From contig NZ_JABMKY010000009.1 in assembly GCF_013204845.1 (NCBI RefSeq), positions 124,001-188,000 of the forward strand: a stretch of 64,000 nt of DNA, given 5' to 3'. Numbering within the stretch: the stretch's first letter is position 1; each line of letters opens with the position of its first letter. The DNA comes from Paenibacillus qinlingensis (GTDB taxonomy: Bacteria > Bacillota > Bacilli > Paenibacillales > NBRC-103111). The position numbers and the translations under genes are program-made. Positions 37,667 through 46,214 of the stretch are shown here, piece by piece. The notes under the pieces were generated by a model, which was given only the letters and a program-made list of their open reading frames with translations, was not told where the DNA came from and did no database searches.

Positions 37667-39817
37667 CTATGTACGCCTTCTACTCACACCAGGCCCCCAC
37701 CAGTTCCACTTTCCAAGTATAACCATCAGAGACGGAACAAGCACCAATCTAATTACCGTCGCATCGATAAAAATCGCGGCTGCAATGCCCAACCCTAGCT
37801 GTTTCACACCAACAACATCTCCGAATGCAAAAGGCAATGTAACCGCAATCATGATTGCTGCTGCAGAGTTGATAATCTTACTTATAGACCCTAAACCGAC
37901 TAGCACAGATCGCTGGTTATCGTGCGTCCGCTGGTACTCCTCATAGATGCGCGATACTAGGAAAACGCCATAATCCATCGAGATCCCAAACGCCAGTCCA
38001 AAGATAAACACAGGTATCATAATGGCGATTCTACTCGGTTCTAAGCCGAAATGCCCATCTTCAAATAGCCAAGCTAGAATCCCGAAAGATGCACCTAAGC
38101 TAAGGAGGTTCATGAGGATTGTTTTTAAGGGGATGAGAATGGAACGGAAAGCGATGAATAAGACCACATAGTTAGAAATCAATATGAACAGAAGGACATA
38201 GAGTAAGTTGTCAAAAATATCATCGAAAATCTCCTGCTGATACTTCGCCTCACCGCCAAGTAGAAATGGGAGCGCTCCTGATTCCCCCTCAATTTCCCAA
38301 CGTCTCACCCAATCCATCACTTGTTGTGAGGAGGGTTCACCTTGTAATCGAACCTGAACGAGCATCTCATTCTTATGGACAAATGCTTGAAAGATGCGCT
38401 CGTAGTTCGCTTTTGCGTTTGGTTGTTGAGATAACATATAGAGTTGATCATAGGGCATTCTCATTTTCGAATAGATCGAATCTGCCTTTTCAACGAGCGG
38501 ATCCCTCTCTAGCTTTTGCACCAGTAACGACGCGTTCTTCCAATCACTTTGGGTCAACTGAGTTGTTTTCCCTTTAATAACCAGATAGACATCTGAACTT
38601 TTTTTCGTTCCAAAATGTGTTTGGTACGCCTCGAATGCGGCGCGGGATTCATAGCCCTTCGGCAAAGAAGTTGCATCGGGGATGGCTAGTTTCATCTTCG
38701 TCAGTGGGAGGAAACAACAAATAAGGATACAGGCTGCGAGCAGACTCATTTGGACAGGTTTTCTCATCACAAAATGTGCCATGGCAAACCACAAATTATT
38801 CTTACCTTTTGTCGTATGTAGCGGTCTACGTTCAGCTCGAATGGCAGGCCACCACAGGGTTAGAAGTGCCGGCACTAACGTGAGCGTCAGCATAACAGAG
38901 ACGGCTAACACAGTCATTGCACCTAAGGCAATGGTCGAAAATATAGGAAGCGGAATGAACAATATGCCCATGAGGCCTAAAAAAACACTCAGCGCCGAGA
39001 ACAAGACGGCTCTTCCAGCTGTCGTCATCGTCGTCAGGATGGCTTGTCCAACAGGGAGCACATGAATTTCCTCACGAAAACGACTAACCATCATCAAGGC
39101 AAAATCTATGCTAAGGGCTAGACCTACCATCGGAATAACATTCAAGACAAAGTTAGATAAATCAATATGTGTGCCTATCCCATACATGATGCCCATTGTG
39201 CTCGTAACGCCAAAAACGCCAACGATGATAGGAATCAGCGAGGACGTCATGCCACCAAATGCCAGCCAAAGAATCAAAAAGGCTGCGGGGATGCCTAAGC
39301 TTTCTGCTTTTCTCAAATCATGCTGACTCGCTCGATTTACATCTTCTTGCACAACTGACTTCCCCGTCAATGACACATTCATCTCTCGATGCTGCGGTAG
39401 CCGTGTCCGTATTTCCCGCAATACGGGTTCCATGTCATGTGGACTTTGCTCAAATCCAAGCAGCGCATAAGCGTAATTCCCTTGGACCATCCCTTCTCGT
39501 TCAAGCGGAGATACGATCTCTCTTAATCCTTGCATGCCGTGTAATGTTAATAAGTCTTGCTGTAAGTACCGATCGAATTGCTGAGGTTCAAGCTTGCTAT
39601 TTTTCTCAAATACGAGAATGACGGGATTTGCTGGCATATGAAAATCAGAAGCAAGTGTTTGTTCGACCTTAGCAAAAGTGCCATCTGAAATCAGCCCATG
39701 ATCCTTCAGAACAGCAGGCAACTTGGGAGCGTACCATCCGAAATATAGGAAAAACAGGACCCAGAATACGACGATGATTTTAGGATATCGGAGGGATATC
39801 AAGGCAAGCTTATGCAA
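37667..39817 (-). CDS. MMPL/RND-family lipid exporter
   Basis: A 716-aa membrane transporter with two homologous halves, each with a large extracytoplasmic loop and a cluster of transmembrane helices (about 12 TM in total). TM1 is at residues 12-30, the first helix cluster at about 170-360 and the second at about 520-705. Intramembrane motifs typical of MMPL proteins are visible (SIDFALMMVSRFREE and GISMDYGVFLVSRIYEEY). A TTG start has GGGGG 6 nt upstream. It is the last gene of the polyketide operon, 15 nt after the oxidoreductase. MMPL proteins export complex lipids in mycobacteria; here the cargo is most likely the lipid made by the polyketide synthase (inferred from the operon). Confidence 0.9.
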   Translation of the reverse strand: MHKLALISLRYPKIIVVFWVLFFLYFGWYAPKLPAVLKDHGLISDGTFAKVEQTLASDFHMPANPVILVFEKNSKLEPQQFDRYLQQDLLTLHGMQGLREIVSPLEREGMVQGNYAYALLGFEQSPHDMEPVLREIRTRLPQHREMNVSLTGKSVVQEDVNRASQHDLRKAESLGIPAAFLILWLAFGGMTSSLIPIIVGVFGVTSTMGIMYGIGTHIDLSNFVLNVIPMVGLALSIDFALMMVSRFREEIHVLPVGQAILTTMTTAGRAVLFSALSVFLGLMGILFIPLPIFSTIALGAMTVLAVSVMLTLTLVPALLTLWWPAIRAERRPLHTTKGKNNLWFAMAHFVMRKPVQMSLLAACILICCFLPLTKMKLAIPDATSLPKGYESRAAFEAYQTHFGTKKSSDVYLVIKGKTTQLTQSDWKNASLLVQKLERDPLVEKADSIYSKMRMPYDQLYMLSQQPNAKANYERIFQAFVHKNEMLVQVRLQGEPSSQQVMDWVRRWEIEGESGALPFLLGGEAKYQQEIFDDIFDNLLYVLLFILISNYVVLFIAFRSILIPLKTILMNLLSLGASFGILAWLFEDGHFGLEPSRIAIMIPVFIFGLAFGISMDYGVFLVSRIYEEYQRTHDNQRSVLVGLGSISKIINSAAAIMIAVTLPFAFGDVVGVKQLGLGIAAAIFIDATVIRLVLVPSLMVILGKWNWWGPGVSRRRT

Positions 39818-39832
39818 GATTATCCCCCTCCC

Positions 39833-40984
39833 TTAATACTCGATTTCTTTCAACCTAGTCGCTTGCACAAATCGCTCTGCCAATCCAGGTGTGAACTTTG
39901 CTGCAGCAAGCATTACGCTGGGCAAATAAGGAATAGTTAACATCCCCTGCAGTCGATGTCCCCACTTCAAGGGCCCTTTGAATTCCCGATGTATTGCCCC
40001 CGAATAGTCCCGTTCCCATTCAACTAAGCTGATTTGTCCCTTCAGATATCGTGATGCGAATGGTGCGCATAACATTGCTGAGCGGATCGCCATCGACATC
40101 CCGTCTCCACAAAGTGGCGGCAGCATCATAGCGGCGTCTCCTAGACGGGGAAACATATCCCATGCAAGAGGCTTACGCGTTAACTTTACAGGAGCAACAG
40201 CCGCTTGTGTACCAGCGATAGGTTGTGCAGAAGATAAGCGCTCCCATAGCTTGCTATGCTTAGCACTTGCCGCCTCGATCAGCCCCAGAATTGATTTGTC
40301 TACCTGTTGAAAAGCCTCTCGTTCCAGTAGTGCTGCCACATTCACCAACCCATCTTCAATCGGAGATAGACCTAGGTAGCCGCCTTCAAAGAAATATAGT
40401 TCGACAACTCCATCCATGTTCAACCCTTTATAGTGTGATTTCACACCTAGATGTACCCCTTTGTTGGGCATGGCTTCGCGCGATGTTTGACTTTGCAGAC
40501 CAGGAATAGCCGTTGCACCGCAGGCAGCAATGACAGCTCGTACGTGATATTCTTGAACCACACCATGCTGTTTCGTCGTCATGATGTATCCCTGCTCACC
40601 GGGTTTCACAGAAATCACGGTTGTTTCAGTCTGGACCTGCACACCTGCACGTAAAGCCGATTGATGAAGCGTTGCGTCAAGTTGATAGCGGCTTACACCC
40701 CAGGCTGTTCCTGGAAGAGCAATTTCCAGTTGCTTGCCCCGACTGAGCATCAAGCTTGTCTGATGAATCCTACTTGGCTTTAAGGCCGACACAGCTTCGC
40801 GCAGTCCAAGTTTTTTGAGCATCGTGAGGGATTCTGGAGATAAAAATTCCCCGCATACCTTATGTCTTGGGAATGCTTTACGATCGAACAGCACCGTATC
40901 CCAGCCATGATCAGCTAAGGATTTGGCCATCACACTGCCTGCGATTCCTGCACCAACAACCGCTGCATCATAGATGTGAGTCAT
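39833..40984 (-). CDS. FAD-dependent oxidoreductase/hydroxylase of the polyketide operon
   Basis: A 383-aa flavoprotein of the geranylgeranyl-reductase / aromatic-hydroxylase group. The N-terminal Rossmann motif is GAGIAG (11-16), followed by DRKAFPRHKVCGEFLSP (34-50). The second FAD motif is LGDAAMMLPPLCGDGMSMA (281-299). The start codon ATG overlaps the methyltransferase stop (ATGA), so translation is coupled. Flavoprotein hydroxylases next to type III polyketide synthases (SrsC of Streptomyces) oxidise alkylresorcinols to quinones; the same job is inferred here. Reduction of a prenyl-like chain is an alternative. Confidence 0.9.
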   Translation of the reverse strand: MTHIYDAAVVGAGIAGSVMAKSLADHGWDTVLFDRKAFPRHKVCGEFLSPESLTMLKKLGLREAVSALKPSRIHQTSLMLSRGKQLEIALPGTAWGVSRYQLDATLHQSALRAGVQVQTETTVISVKPGEQGYIMTTKQHGVVQEYHVRAVIAACGATAIPGLQSQTSREAMPNKGVHLGVKSHYKGLNMDGVVELYFFEGGYLGLSPIEDGLVNVAALLEREAFQQVDKSILGLIEAASAKHSKLWERLSSAQPIAGTQAAVAPVKLTRKPLAWDMFPRLGDAAMMLPPLCGDGMSMAIRSAMLCAPFASRYLKGQISLVEWERDYSGAIHREFKGPLKWGHRLQGMLTIPYLPSVMLAAAKFTPGLAERFVQATRLKEIEY

Positions 40985-41709
40985 CGCGCCCGCTCCCTTT
41001 TCACAATGACGACAGCATACCTAAACAGCGGTCTCCACGACACGATCATGTCGGTGATGTCCAGTGCTTTGCGTAGCATCGTCCAATCCTTTGCACGAAA
41101 GCCTTTGGCTACCGATAAGGGGCCGTCATTTAAAATGTAACGGTTCTTGGAAATCATGCGAGCCGTCACCCACACAGCCCCCCAGGCAATCCAATGCCGA
41201 TGGATATCATTAATTACAACGCCTAATCGGGATGCCTTCAACATACAACCCACAACTTGCGGAAGCTCCGTATTCGTAAAATGATGCACAAATTGTGTAC
41301 CGGTCGTGATATCAACCCCATTTTCCGGTAGCTGAAATAAACTGCTCCGCATCACGCTCACACGTGGCTCTGTACGGAAGAACTCGCGCGCCTCCGCACA
41401 CGCTTCCTCTGTAATATCAACTAGCGTAATTCGCAGTTCTACGCCATTCTCATCCGCCCAGCGCAAAAGATGGCGATTGACATCACCAGAACCAGATCCA
41501 ACATCCAGGATCGTTAATGTCTTAGGTTTGCCAGCTTGCACCCATAAGCGCTTAAAGCCATACAATGTTGGCCCAGCAGCGCCAAAAATGCGATTAAGCC
41601 GACGCAAATGTTGCAAAGCTTGCCGAAGCTCGGGGCCTCCCGACGAGAAGTCATCCATTAATTCATGCTGCACTGCTCGTTGTTTGAGCCCCTTAAACAT
41701 ATGTTTCAT
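40981..41709 (-). CDS. Class I SAM-dependent methyltransferase
   Basis: A 242-aa soluble methyltransferase with the Rossmann SAM motif ILDVGSGSGDVNRHLL (67-82) and an acidic motif II (ITLVDITEEA). The 50-residue N-terminal helical part and the GVVINDIHRHWIAW segment resemble methyltransferases beside type III polyketide synthases. It overlaps the synthase gene by 17 nt and is coupled to the oxidoreductase by ATGA, so it almost certainly methylates the synthase product or its oxidised form (O- or C-methylation cannot be told apart). Confidence 0.9.
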   Translation of the reverse strand: MKHMFKGLKQRAVQHELMDDFSSGGPELRQALQHLRRLNRIFGAAGPTLYGFKRLWVQAGKPKTLTILDVGSGSGDVNRHLLRWADENGVELRITLVDITEEACAEAREFFRTEPRVSVMRSSLFQLPENGVDITTGTQFVHHFTNTELPQVVGCMLKASRLGVVINDIHRHWIAWGAVWVTARMISKNRYILNDGPLSVAKGFRAKDWTMLRKALDITDMIVSWRPLFRYAVVIVKRERAR

Positions 41710-42850
41710 CTAACTTTGTTTCCTGTATGGCGGCTACACCTTGATAAGTGAATTGAATCATTTCACACGTAAGTCCTGGTCCGAATGCGAGAGATAGCCC
41801 GCTTGTCGGTCCTGCTCCGCGATTCGCCAGTTCCTGCCTCATTTCATCGAGGACGAAAAGGATCGTAGCCGAAGACATATTGCCATAATTGCGCAATACC
41901 GTGCGGCTCGGTCGTGTTTCTTCAGCGGTTAATCCGTAAACCTCCTCCAAAGCATCAATAATCCCTTTTCCTCCTGGATGAATCGCCCAAAGCTCCGGTT
42001 TAGGTCCTCCATTAAGCAGATGCGCGACTTGTTCGGGAATCCAAGTTCCAATTAACTTAGGGATATTCGGAGACAGATATAGATCAAAACCGTGATTTCC
42101 TACCTCCCATTTCATTTCATCCGCGCAATCTTGCAGAAGAATGGAATGATCATTTCCTAATTGAAAAATGGGATGATGGAGATCACTTGCAACACCAACC
42201 ACACAAGACGAAGCGCCATCTCCGAAAAAGGAAGCCCCAAATAATGCCTCGCGATCACTCGAAGGCTGAATATGAAGCGTACATAATTCCACGCAGACAA
42301 CTAGGATTTTGGCAGTCGGGTTGCTGGAAGCGATTTGACGTGACAAACACACAGCCTTCAATCCGGCCGCGCAGCCCAGGAAATTGAAGGGAATTCGATT
42401 CACATTGGCGGCTAGTCCCAATCTTTGCGTCAATGCGGCATCTAGTCCTGGCAAGAACTGTCCTGTACAGCTTACGGTGATCAGATGCGTGATGTCAGAC
42501 ACGTCAACTTGGGCATCAATCAGCGCCTTCTCGGCCGCATATAAGGCCAGTGGTACAGACTCGCGCTTGTACGTGGCCATGCGATCAGAAGTCGAAGGCG
42601 CTTTCTGATTCGATTGTGAAAAATATCGACAATGCTCAGCTGTTTCCAGCAGGTTCGGCTCACAGGTGTATCTGGTTTCAACACCGCATTGCTTGAAAAT
42701 TTTTTTAGCCCAACGCGCAGAGTTAGGGTTGTCACGCAATGCATCCGTTAATCGCCCAGAAGTATCTGCTTGGTCTAGACGGAATTCAGGCACTGCTGTG
42801 CCAATTCCAAGAATTGCGATAACCTGATCTTCTCGTTTCATTGTATACAC
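41693..42850 (-). CDS. Type III polyketide synthase (chalcone-synthase superfamily)
   Basis: A 385-aa homodimer-type enzyme that condenses malonyl-CoA onto an acyl-CoA starter and cyclises the chain. The catalytic triad is clear: C128 (ITVSCTGQFLPGLDAAL), H291 (AIHPGGKGIIDALE) and N324 (NYGNMSSATI). The GFGPG-loop equivalent is AFGPGLTCE. Small residues around the active-site tunnel suggest long-chain starters as in alkylpyrone or alkylresorcinol synthases, but the product cannot be read from sequence. A GTG start with AAGGGG upstream; an ATG three codons in has poorer spacing. It is the first gene of the four-gene operon ending in an MMPL exporter. Promoter elements were not clear. Confidence 0.94.
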   Translation of the reverse strand: MYTMKREDQVIAILGIGTAVPEFRLDQADTSGRLTDALRDNPNSARWAKKIFKQCGVETRYTCEPNLLETAEHCRYFSQSNQKAPSTSDRMATYKRESVPLALYAAEKALIDAQVDVSDITHLITVSCTGQFLPGLDAALTQRLGLAANVNRIPFNFLGCAAGLKAVCLSRQIASSNPTAKILVVCVELCTLHIQPSSDREALFGASFFGDGASSCVVGVASDLHHPIFQLGNDHSILLQDCADEMKWEVGNHGFDLYLSPNIPKLIGTWIPEQVAHLLNGGPKPELWAIHPGGKGIIDALEEVYGLTAEETRPSRTVLRNYGNMSSATILFVLDEMRQELANRGAGPTSGLSLAFGPGLTCEMIQFTYQGVAAIQETKLDETYV

Positions 42851-43017
42851 TCATCCCCTTGGCTCATTCAATTCATGGTTGGACATGCGGGTCACTTTAC
42901 ACATATCTATTCATGGATAGTAGCGGATATGAGAAAATCTTCCATCGTTTGGAAATGAAATCTAAATCAACTAGGTGGCGATTATAGGTTTGGAGGCGTT
43001 CGGCCCTACAGTCATGC

Positions 43018-43208
43018 ATTAACTGGAAAATATACATCTATTTATGCGGAATTTACTCAAAAACTTGAATTAACTGTAAAACATGTAGGTAATACTGCTT
43101 CTTTTGTTCGAATGGGCTGAAATGGTTAAAATTAACTGTAGGTTATCCAGCTATTCTCCGTTTGAACTAAAAATCCCCGAATTTAACTGTATAAATTCCA
43201 TCTATTCG
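43018..43208. repeat. Dispersed four-unit palindromic repeat array, copy 3
   Basis: Units start near 43018, 43068, 43129 and 43181 (spacings 50, 61, 52). The first 27 nt are nearly identical to copy 2. It lies upstream of the polyketide operon and downstream of the PH-domain gene. The rest of 42851-43394 holds a terminator and CTTCTA-type low-complexity sequence; no gene was seen. Confidence 0.8.
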
Positions 43209-43350
43209 TCAGCAGCACTGGAGATTTACGAAACTTCCACCTTCCTAACTCACCTATCAAACTCAGCAACCATACTTCTATACTTACTTCTACTTCTACT
43301 TCTACAGCCACCCCTTTCCCCATCACCTACAAATTATATGTATTTTATGT

Positions 43351-43379
43351 AAAAAAAAGCCTTGCATCCGCAAGGCTTC
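43351..43379 (-). terminator. Terminator of the YvbH-like gene
   Basis: AAGCCTTGC and GCAAGGCTT form a perfect 9-nt stem with a 4-nt loop, followed on the minus strand by eight T residues. It lies 16 nt past the stop codon. Confidence 0.9.
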
Positions 43380-43394
43380 CTTCTTTCACTTCAT

Positions 43395-44009
43395 TTAGTT
43401 ATTAATATAACGTTCAAAGACAGCACCAAAATCCTTAACCTTCAACTCCGAATGCTTACCTTTCAACCAGTTGTAGGTGGATTCCGTAATCGCATCGAAT
43501 TGGGTAACCGGAGAAGTCGTTTGTGTCGTGATTCGACCAGTCGCTTCTTTTGCGACAGCTACGCTTTGCTTGGCGTATTCAAACAGTTCCTCATTATGGG
43601 CAACTGTCTCGGAAATTTTGATCAAAGCTTTGTACAAGTCTTTGATCTGTTCAATTTGCTTTTTATCCACATCAATGGAGAAGTTCGTGTTACCGATAAT
43701 GAATTTGATCTCAACATCAAGATCGATCGTTCCTGCCGTTTCCATATACACTTGGGAGATCGCATGAGTATGATAGCTGAAACGTTTCAGCACTCGCTTA
43801 GAGCTAATCGCACTATCTCCATCTAAATGGATGAGCGCAAGGTTCGTAAAGCAATATTCGTCTTTCTTGGATTTGATGATGAAGTAAATCTTCTCCCCAT
43901 CCTCATGCATCACATAATCATCAGAATCAACCTTATCAAAATCCGCTGGACTAATTACTTTACCGATATCACTTAAGCCTAACGCATCCGCTGCAAATTT
44001 CTTAAACAC
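43395..44009 (-). CDS. PH-domain protein, YvbH-like
   Basis: About 204 aa, cytoplasmic. The N-terminal bacterial pleckstrin-homology-like domain (residues 1-125; FKKFAADALGLSDIG, YVMHEDGEKIYFIIKSKKDEYCFTN) is followed by a helical C-terminal oligomerisation region (about 140-200) as in Bacillus YvbH. Bacterial PH-like proteins form rings or oligomers, and the function of this subfamily is not established. I prefer the GTG at 44009, because the ATG three codons upstream has its only GAGAGG abutting it, whereas the GTG has it 9 nt away, and MFKK is the usual family start. It is a stand-alone gene with its own terminator. Confidence 0.85.
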   Translation of the reverse strand: MFKKFAADALGLSDIGKVISPADFDKVDSDDYVMHEDGEKIYFIIKSKKDEYCFTNLALIHLDGDSAISSKRVLKRFSYHTHAISQVYMETAGTIDLDVEIKFIIGNTNFSIDVDKKQIEQIKDLYKALIKISETVAHNEELFEYAKQSVAVAKEATGRITTQTTSPVTQFDAITESTYNWLKGKHSELKVKDFGAVFERYINN

Positions 44010-44102
44010 TGGAACCATCCTCTCATTGATTAAAATATAGGTAGACTAATCCCATTATACGGTATGGTTAGAATTTACATAAGTAGCAAATTGTTAGCCA
44101 TT

Positions 44103-44966
44103 CTATCGTTTCTCTTTTTGACGGAAGCGGCCAGGGGGAATTTTCTTCTCCAGTAGAAAGGTACGTGTAAAATAATGAACAGAAGAAAACCCCGTCATTT
44201 CAGCAATTTCTTTAATAGGCAGGTCGCTGCTCAGCAGCAGGTGGGCTGCTTGGCGAATACGTTCACTCCGAATGAAATTAGTGAAGCTTTCATGAATTCC
44301 CTCTGAGAATAGGCGCGACAGATGGCGCTCCGATACGCTCAAATAGCTGGCAACATCTTTGAGTTGCAGAGCTTGGGAGAGATTATCACGGATATAGAGC
44401 TTCGCTCGCCGCATTAGAATATGTGTGCTTTTATGCCGAATGATAGGCATCTTGGATTGCCTTCCGAATACAACAGGGAACGACACTAACAAGGCATAAG
44501 CAACCGAATGAATGGCTGAATACGGGAGACTCCCATGCCCCTCGCGGATGAGGAGTGATCGCCATAATTGCACAGTCGCTACATCATCTGCCTCATAAAT
44601 AACCGCATCACCGTGGAGTGCGAGCCCATTGAATGTTTCACGCATCGCGTCATCACACAAGGTTTCATCCAGCTCAAACGCAATAAATAAAATATTCAAC
44701 CCTTTTACCGTGCGAATTTGGTGGGTAATACCAGGTTTTGAGCAAAAAAGCGTACCTGATCGAAGTGGATAGACCATCTCTTCCTCTGAATATAAGCCCT
44801 CTCCATCCAGAATGTAACAGATTTCGAAAAAAGAATGCTTATGGGGTTGATTATCATACAAACAAGGATCAACTCCCCAATAGTGTACTTTAAAGACAGC
44901 TTCGGCACCTTGGATGACCGTTAAAGCTTCATTCAACATCGCATACGTTTCCTTGTACTGATACAT
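44103..44966 (-). CDS. AraC-family regulator divergent from the PhyH-like gene
   Basis: About 287 aa. An N-terminal cupin domain (residues 25-110; KHSFFEICYILDGEGLY, CSKPGITHQI) precedes a C-terminal AraC double helix-turn-helix (about 185-285; LKDVASYLSVSERHLSRLFSEGIHESFTNF and IAEMTGFSSVHYFTRTFLLEKKIPPGRF). I chose the ATG at 44966 because AAGGTG lies 6 nt upstream; a TTG 13 codons earlier lacks a ribosome site. It is divergent from the dioxygenase-like gene across about 140 nt, so that gene is the obvious target. Confidence 0.9.
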   Translation of the reverse strand: MYQYKETYAMLNEALTVIQGAEAVFKVHYWGVDPCLYDNQPHKHSFFEICYILDGEGLYSEEEMVYPLRSGTLFCSKPGITHQIRTVKGLNILFIAFELDETLCDDAMRETFNGLALHGDAVIYEADDVATVQLWRSLLIREGHGSLPYSAIHSVAYALLVSFPVVFGRQSKMPIIRHKSTHILMRRAKLYIRDNLSQALQLKDVASYLSVSERHLSRLFSEGIHESFTNFIRSERIRQAAHLLLSSDLPIKEIAEMTGFSSVHYFTRTFLLEKKIPPGRFRQKEKR

Positions 44967-45105
44967 AAGCTTCACCTTTTCGGAGATTATGACCTTATTG
45001 TGCAAAAGTATGTCCTCTGTTGAAAAAGATTATCCCGTCACTTCCTCCTATAATTATAGATAGAAAGCGGATTAATGAGCAACCACAAAATGGAGGCATG
45101 TTACG

Positions 45106-45888
45106 ATGATACAATCTAAAGATGTTGATTTTTACAAAGAAAATGGTTATTTGCTAGTCAAAGGGGTATTTAATGAAGCGGAAGTTGCGGAGATGAGAGT
45201 AGCAGTTGAGAACATTATTGCGCGTGCCGCACACGCGAAAGCCGATAGAAATGATGCTTGGCAAGGGGACTTTTTGCCTGCAGAAGAATTAAAAAAGCTC
45301 GTCCTCAAGGGCTTTCATGATGTGCATTATCACGATGCCTCCTTCATGCGAGCCGTGATTCACCCGAATATGGTAGCGGTTTTGAGACAACTCATTGGGC
45401 CTAACGTTCAACTCCATCATTCCAAAATGCTGGTTAAGCCTCCTGAGAACGGCGCTGCCTTCCCGATGCATCAAGATTATCCATACTTCCCGCATGAGAA
45501 GCATTCGATGTTGGCGGCAAGTGTTCACTTGGATCGTGCCGATGAAGAGAATGGCTGTCTGCGCGTTATTCCCGGCTCTCATCTATCTGGAAGCTTACAG
45601 CATATCGGCACACATTATTTGAATCATAAAGAGTATCCGATCCATATGGGAACACCTTGTGAAGCGGAAGCTGGCGATGTCCTATTCTTTAATTACTTAA
45701 CGATCCATGGATCGTCTTCCAATAAGAGCTCCAGAACAAGGAGAAATGTATTATTTCAATATCGGGAGGCGAGTGATTTCCCGACCACGCAAGAGCATTT
45801 TGACTGGGGCATGGGGTTAATGGTTAGCGGTGAGAATCCTAATTTCACGAAAGTGAAGCCTAACTACAAGATTATCAAAGACGCTTAG
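45106..45888 (+). CDS. Phytanoyl-CoA dioxygenase (PhyH)-family non-haem iron oxygenase
   Basis: A 260-aa 2-oxoglutarate/Fe(II)-dependent oxygenase-fold protein. The facial triad is visible: H122 and D124 (FPMHQDYPY) and H201 (TIHGSSSNKSSRTRRN). A nearby Arg (about 212-213) is placed to bind 2-oxoglutarate. The HLDRADEENGCLRVIPGSH segment is the family signature. Substrates in this family vary widely (fatty acyl-CoA, ectoine, phosphonates, sugars), and nothing here fixes it. Control by an AraC cupin regulator next to glycan genes hints at a small-molecule substrate. GGAGG lies 9 nt before the ATG, and a strong terminator follows. Confidence 0.9.
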   Translation: MIQSKDVDFYKENGYLLVKGVFNEAEVAEMRVAVENIIARAAHAKADRNDAWQGDFLPAEELKKLVLKGFHDVHYHDASFMRAVIHPNMVAVLRQLIGPNVQLHHSKMLVKPPENGAAFPMHQDYPYFPHEKHSMLAASVHLDRADEENGCLRVIPGSHLSGSLQHIGTHYLNHKEYPIHMGTPCEAEAGDVLFFNYLTIHGSSSNKSSRTRRNVLFQYREASDFPTTQEHFDWGMGLMVSGENPNFTKVKPNYKIIKDA

Positions 45889-45926
45889 TGTGTTGTCCAT
45901 ACTTCATACTTTCGGAAATCATACGC

Positions 45927-45956
45927 AAAAACCCTACAAGTTCATGTAGGGTTTTT
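45927..45956 (+). terminator. Terminator of the PhyH-like gene
   Basis: AAAAACCCTACA pairs perfectly with TGTAGGGTTTTT around a 6-nt loop. It is 38 nt past the stop codon and works as a classic intrinsic terminator. Confidence 0.93.
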
Positions 45957-45987
45957 GTTGATAGATCTACTCCATCGGTTGGGGAGG

Positions 45988-46113
45988 AACGTGAGTGCGC
46001 TATTTATGCTAAGCCCTCCCTTTTCGGCGGAAAGGGGAACGTACGTACACTATTCGTCCGGTTTTTGCTGGTTTTTGTCGTTATACGGACGAATAGCGCA
46101 CTGAGGTTCCCTC
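45988..46113. repeat. Intergenic palindromic repeat (GGAAC...CTATTCGTCCG family)
   Basis: Three related units lie in one 126-nt stretch: two on the plus strand (near 45988 and 46036, GGAACGTACGTACACTATTC type) and one inverted (ending near 46113). ATTCGTCCG and CGGACGAAT pair exactly, and the outer GGGAAC.. arms pair imperfectly, giving a long hairpin with about 26-nt arms. It lies between the convergent PhyH-like and GH42 genes. Nothing else was seen between 45957 and 46214. Confidence 0.7.
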
Positions 46114-46214
46114 TCCAACTCCATTTCACCTATTTTGCCGCACATAGAGGATCCTAGTTCCTCTTCCTACTGGTTACTGTCCTATCGGGTACCACCAACA
46201 AGGAGAAAAGTAGT

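Noticed and set aside
42851..42960. Sporulation sigma-factor promoter before the polyketide operon
   Set aside because: Some CATA-like words are present but neither spacing nor the full SigE or SigK consensus could be matched.
43104..43352. An 82-codon plus-strand frame beside the YvbH-like gene
   Set aside because: It runs through repeat array 3 and a Leu/Ser low-complexity tail from CTTCTA repeats, with no ribosome site.
45888..46157. An 89-codon plus-strand frame directly after the PhyH-like gene
   Set aside because: It contains the intrinsic terminator at 45927-45956 and the palindromic repeat, and resembles no protein family.
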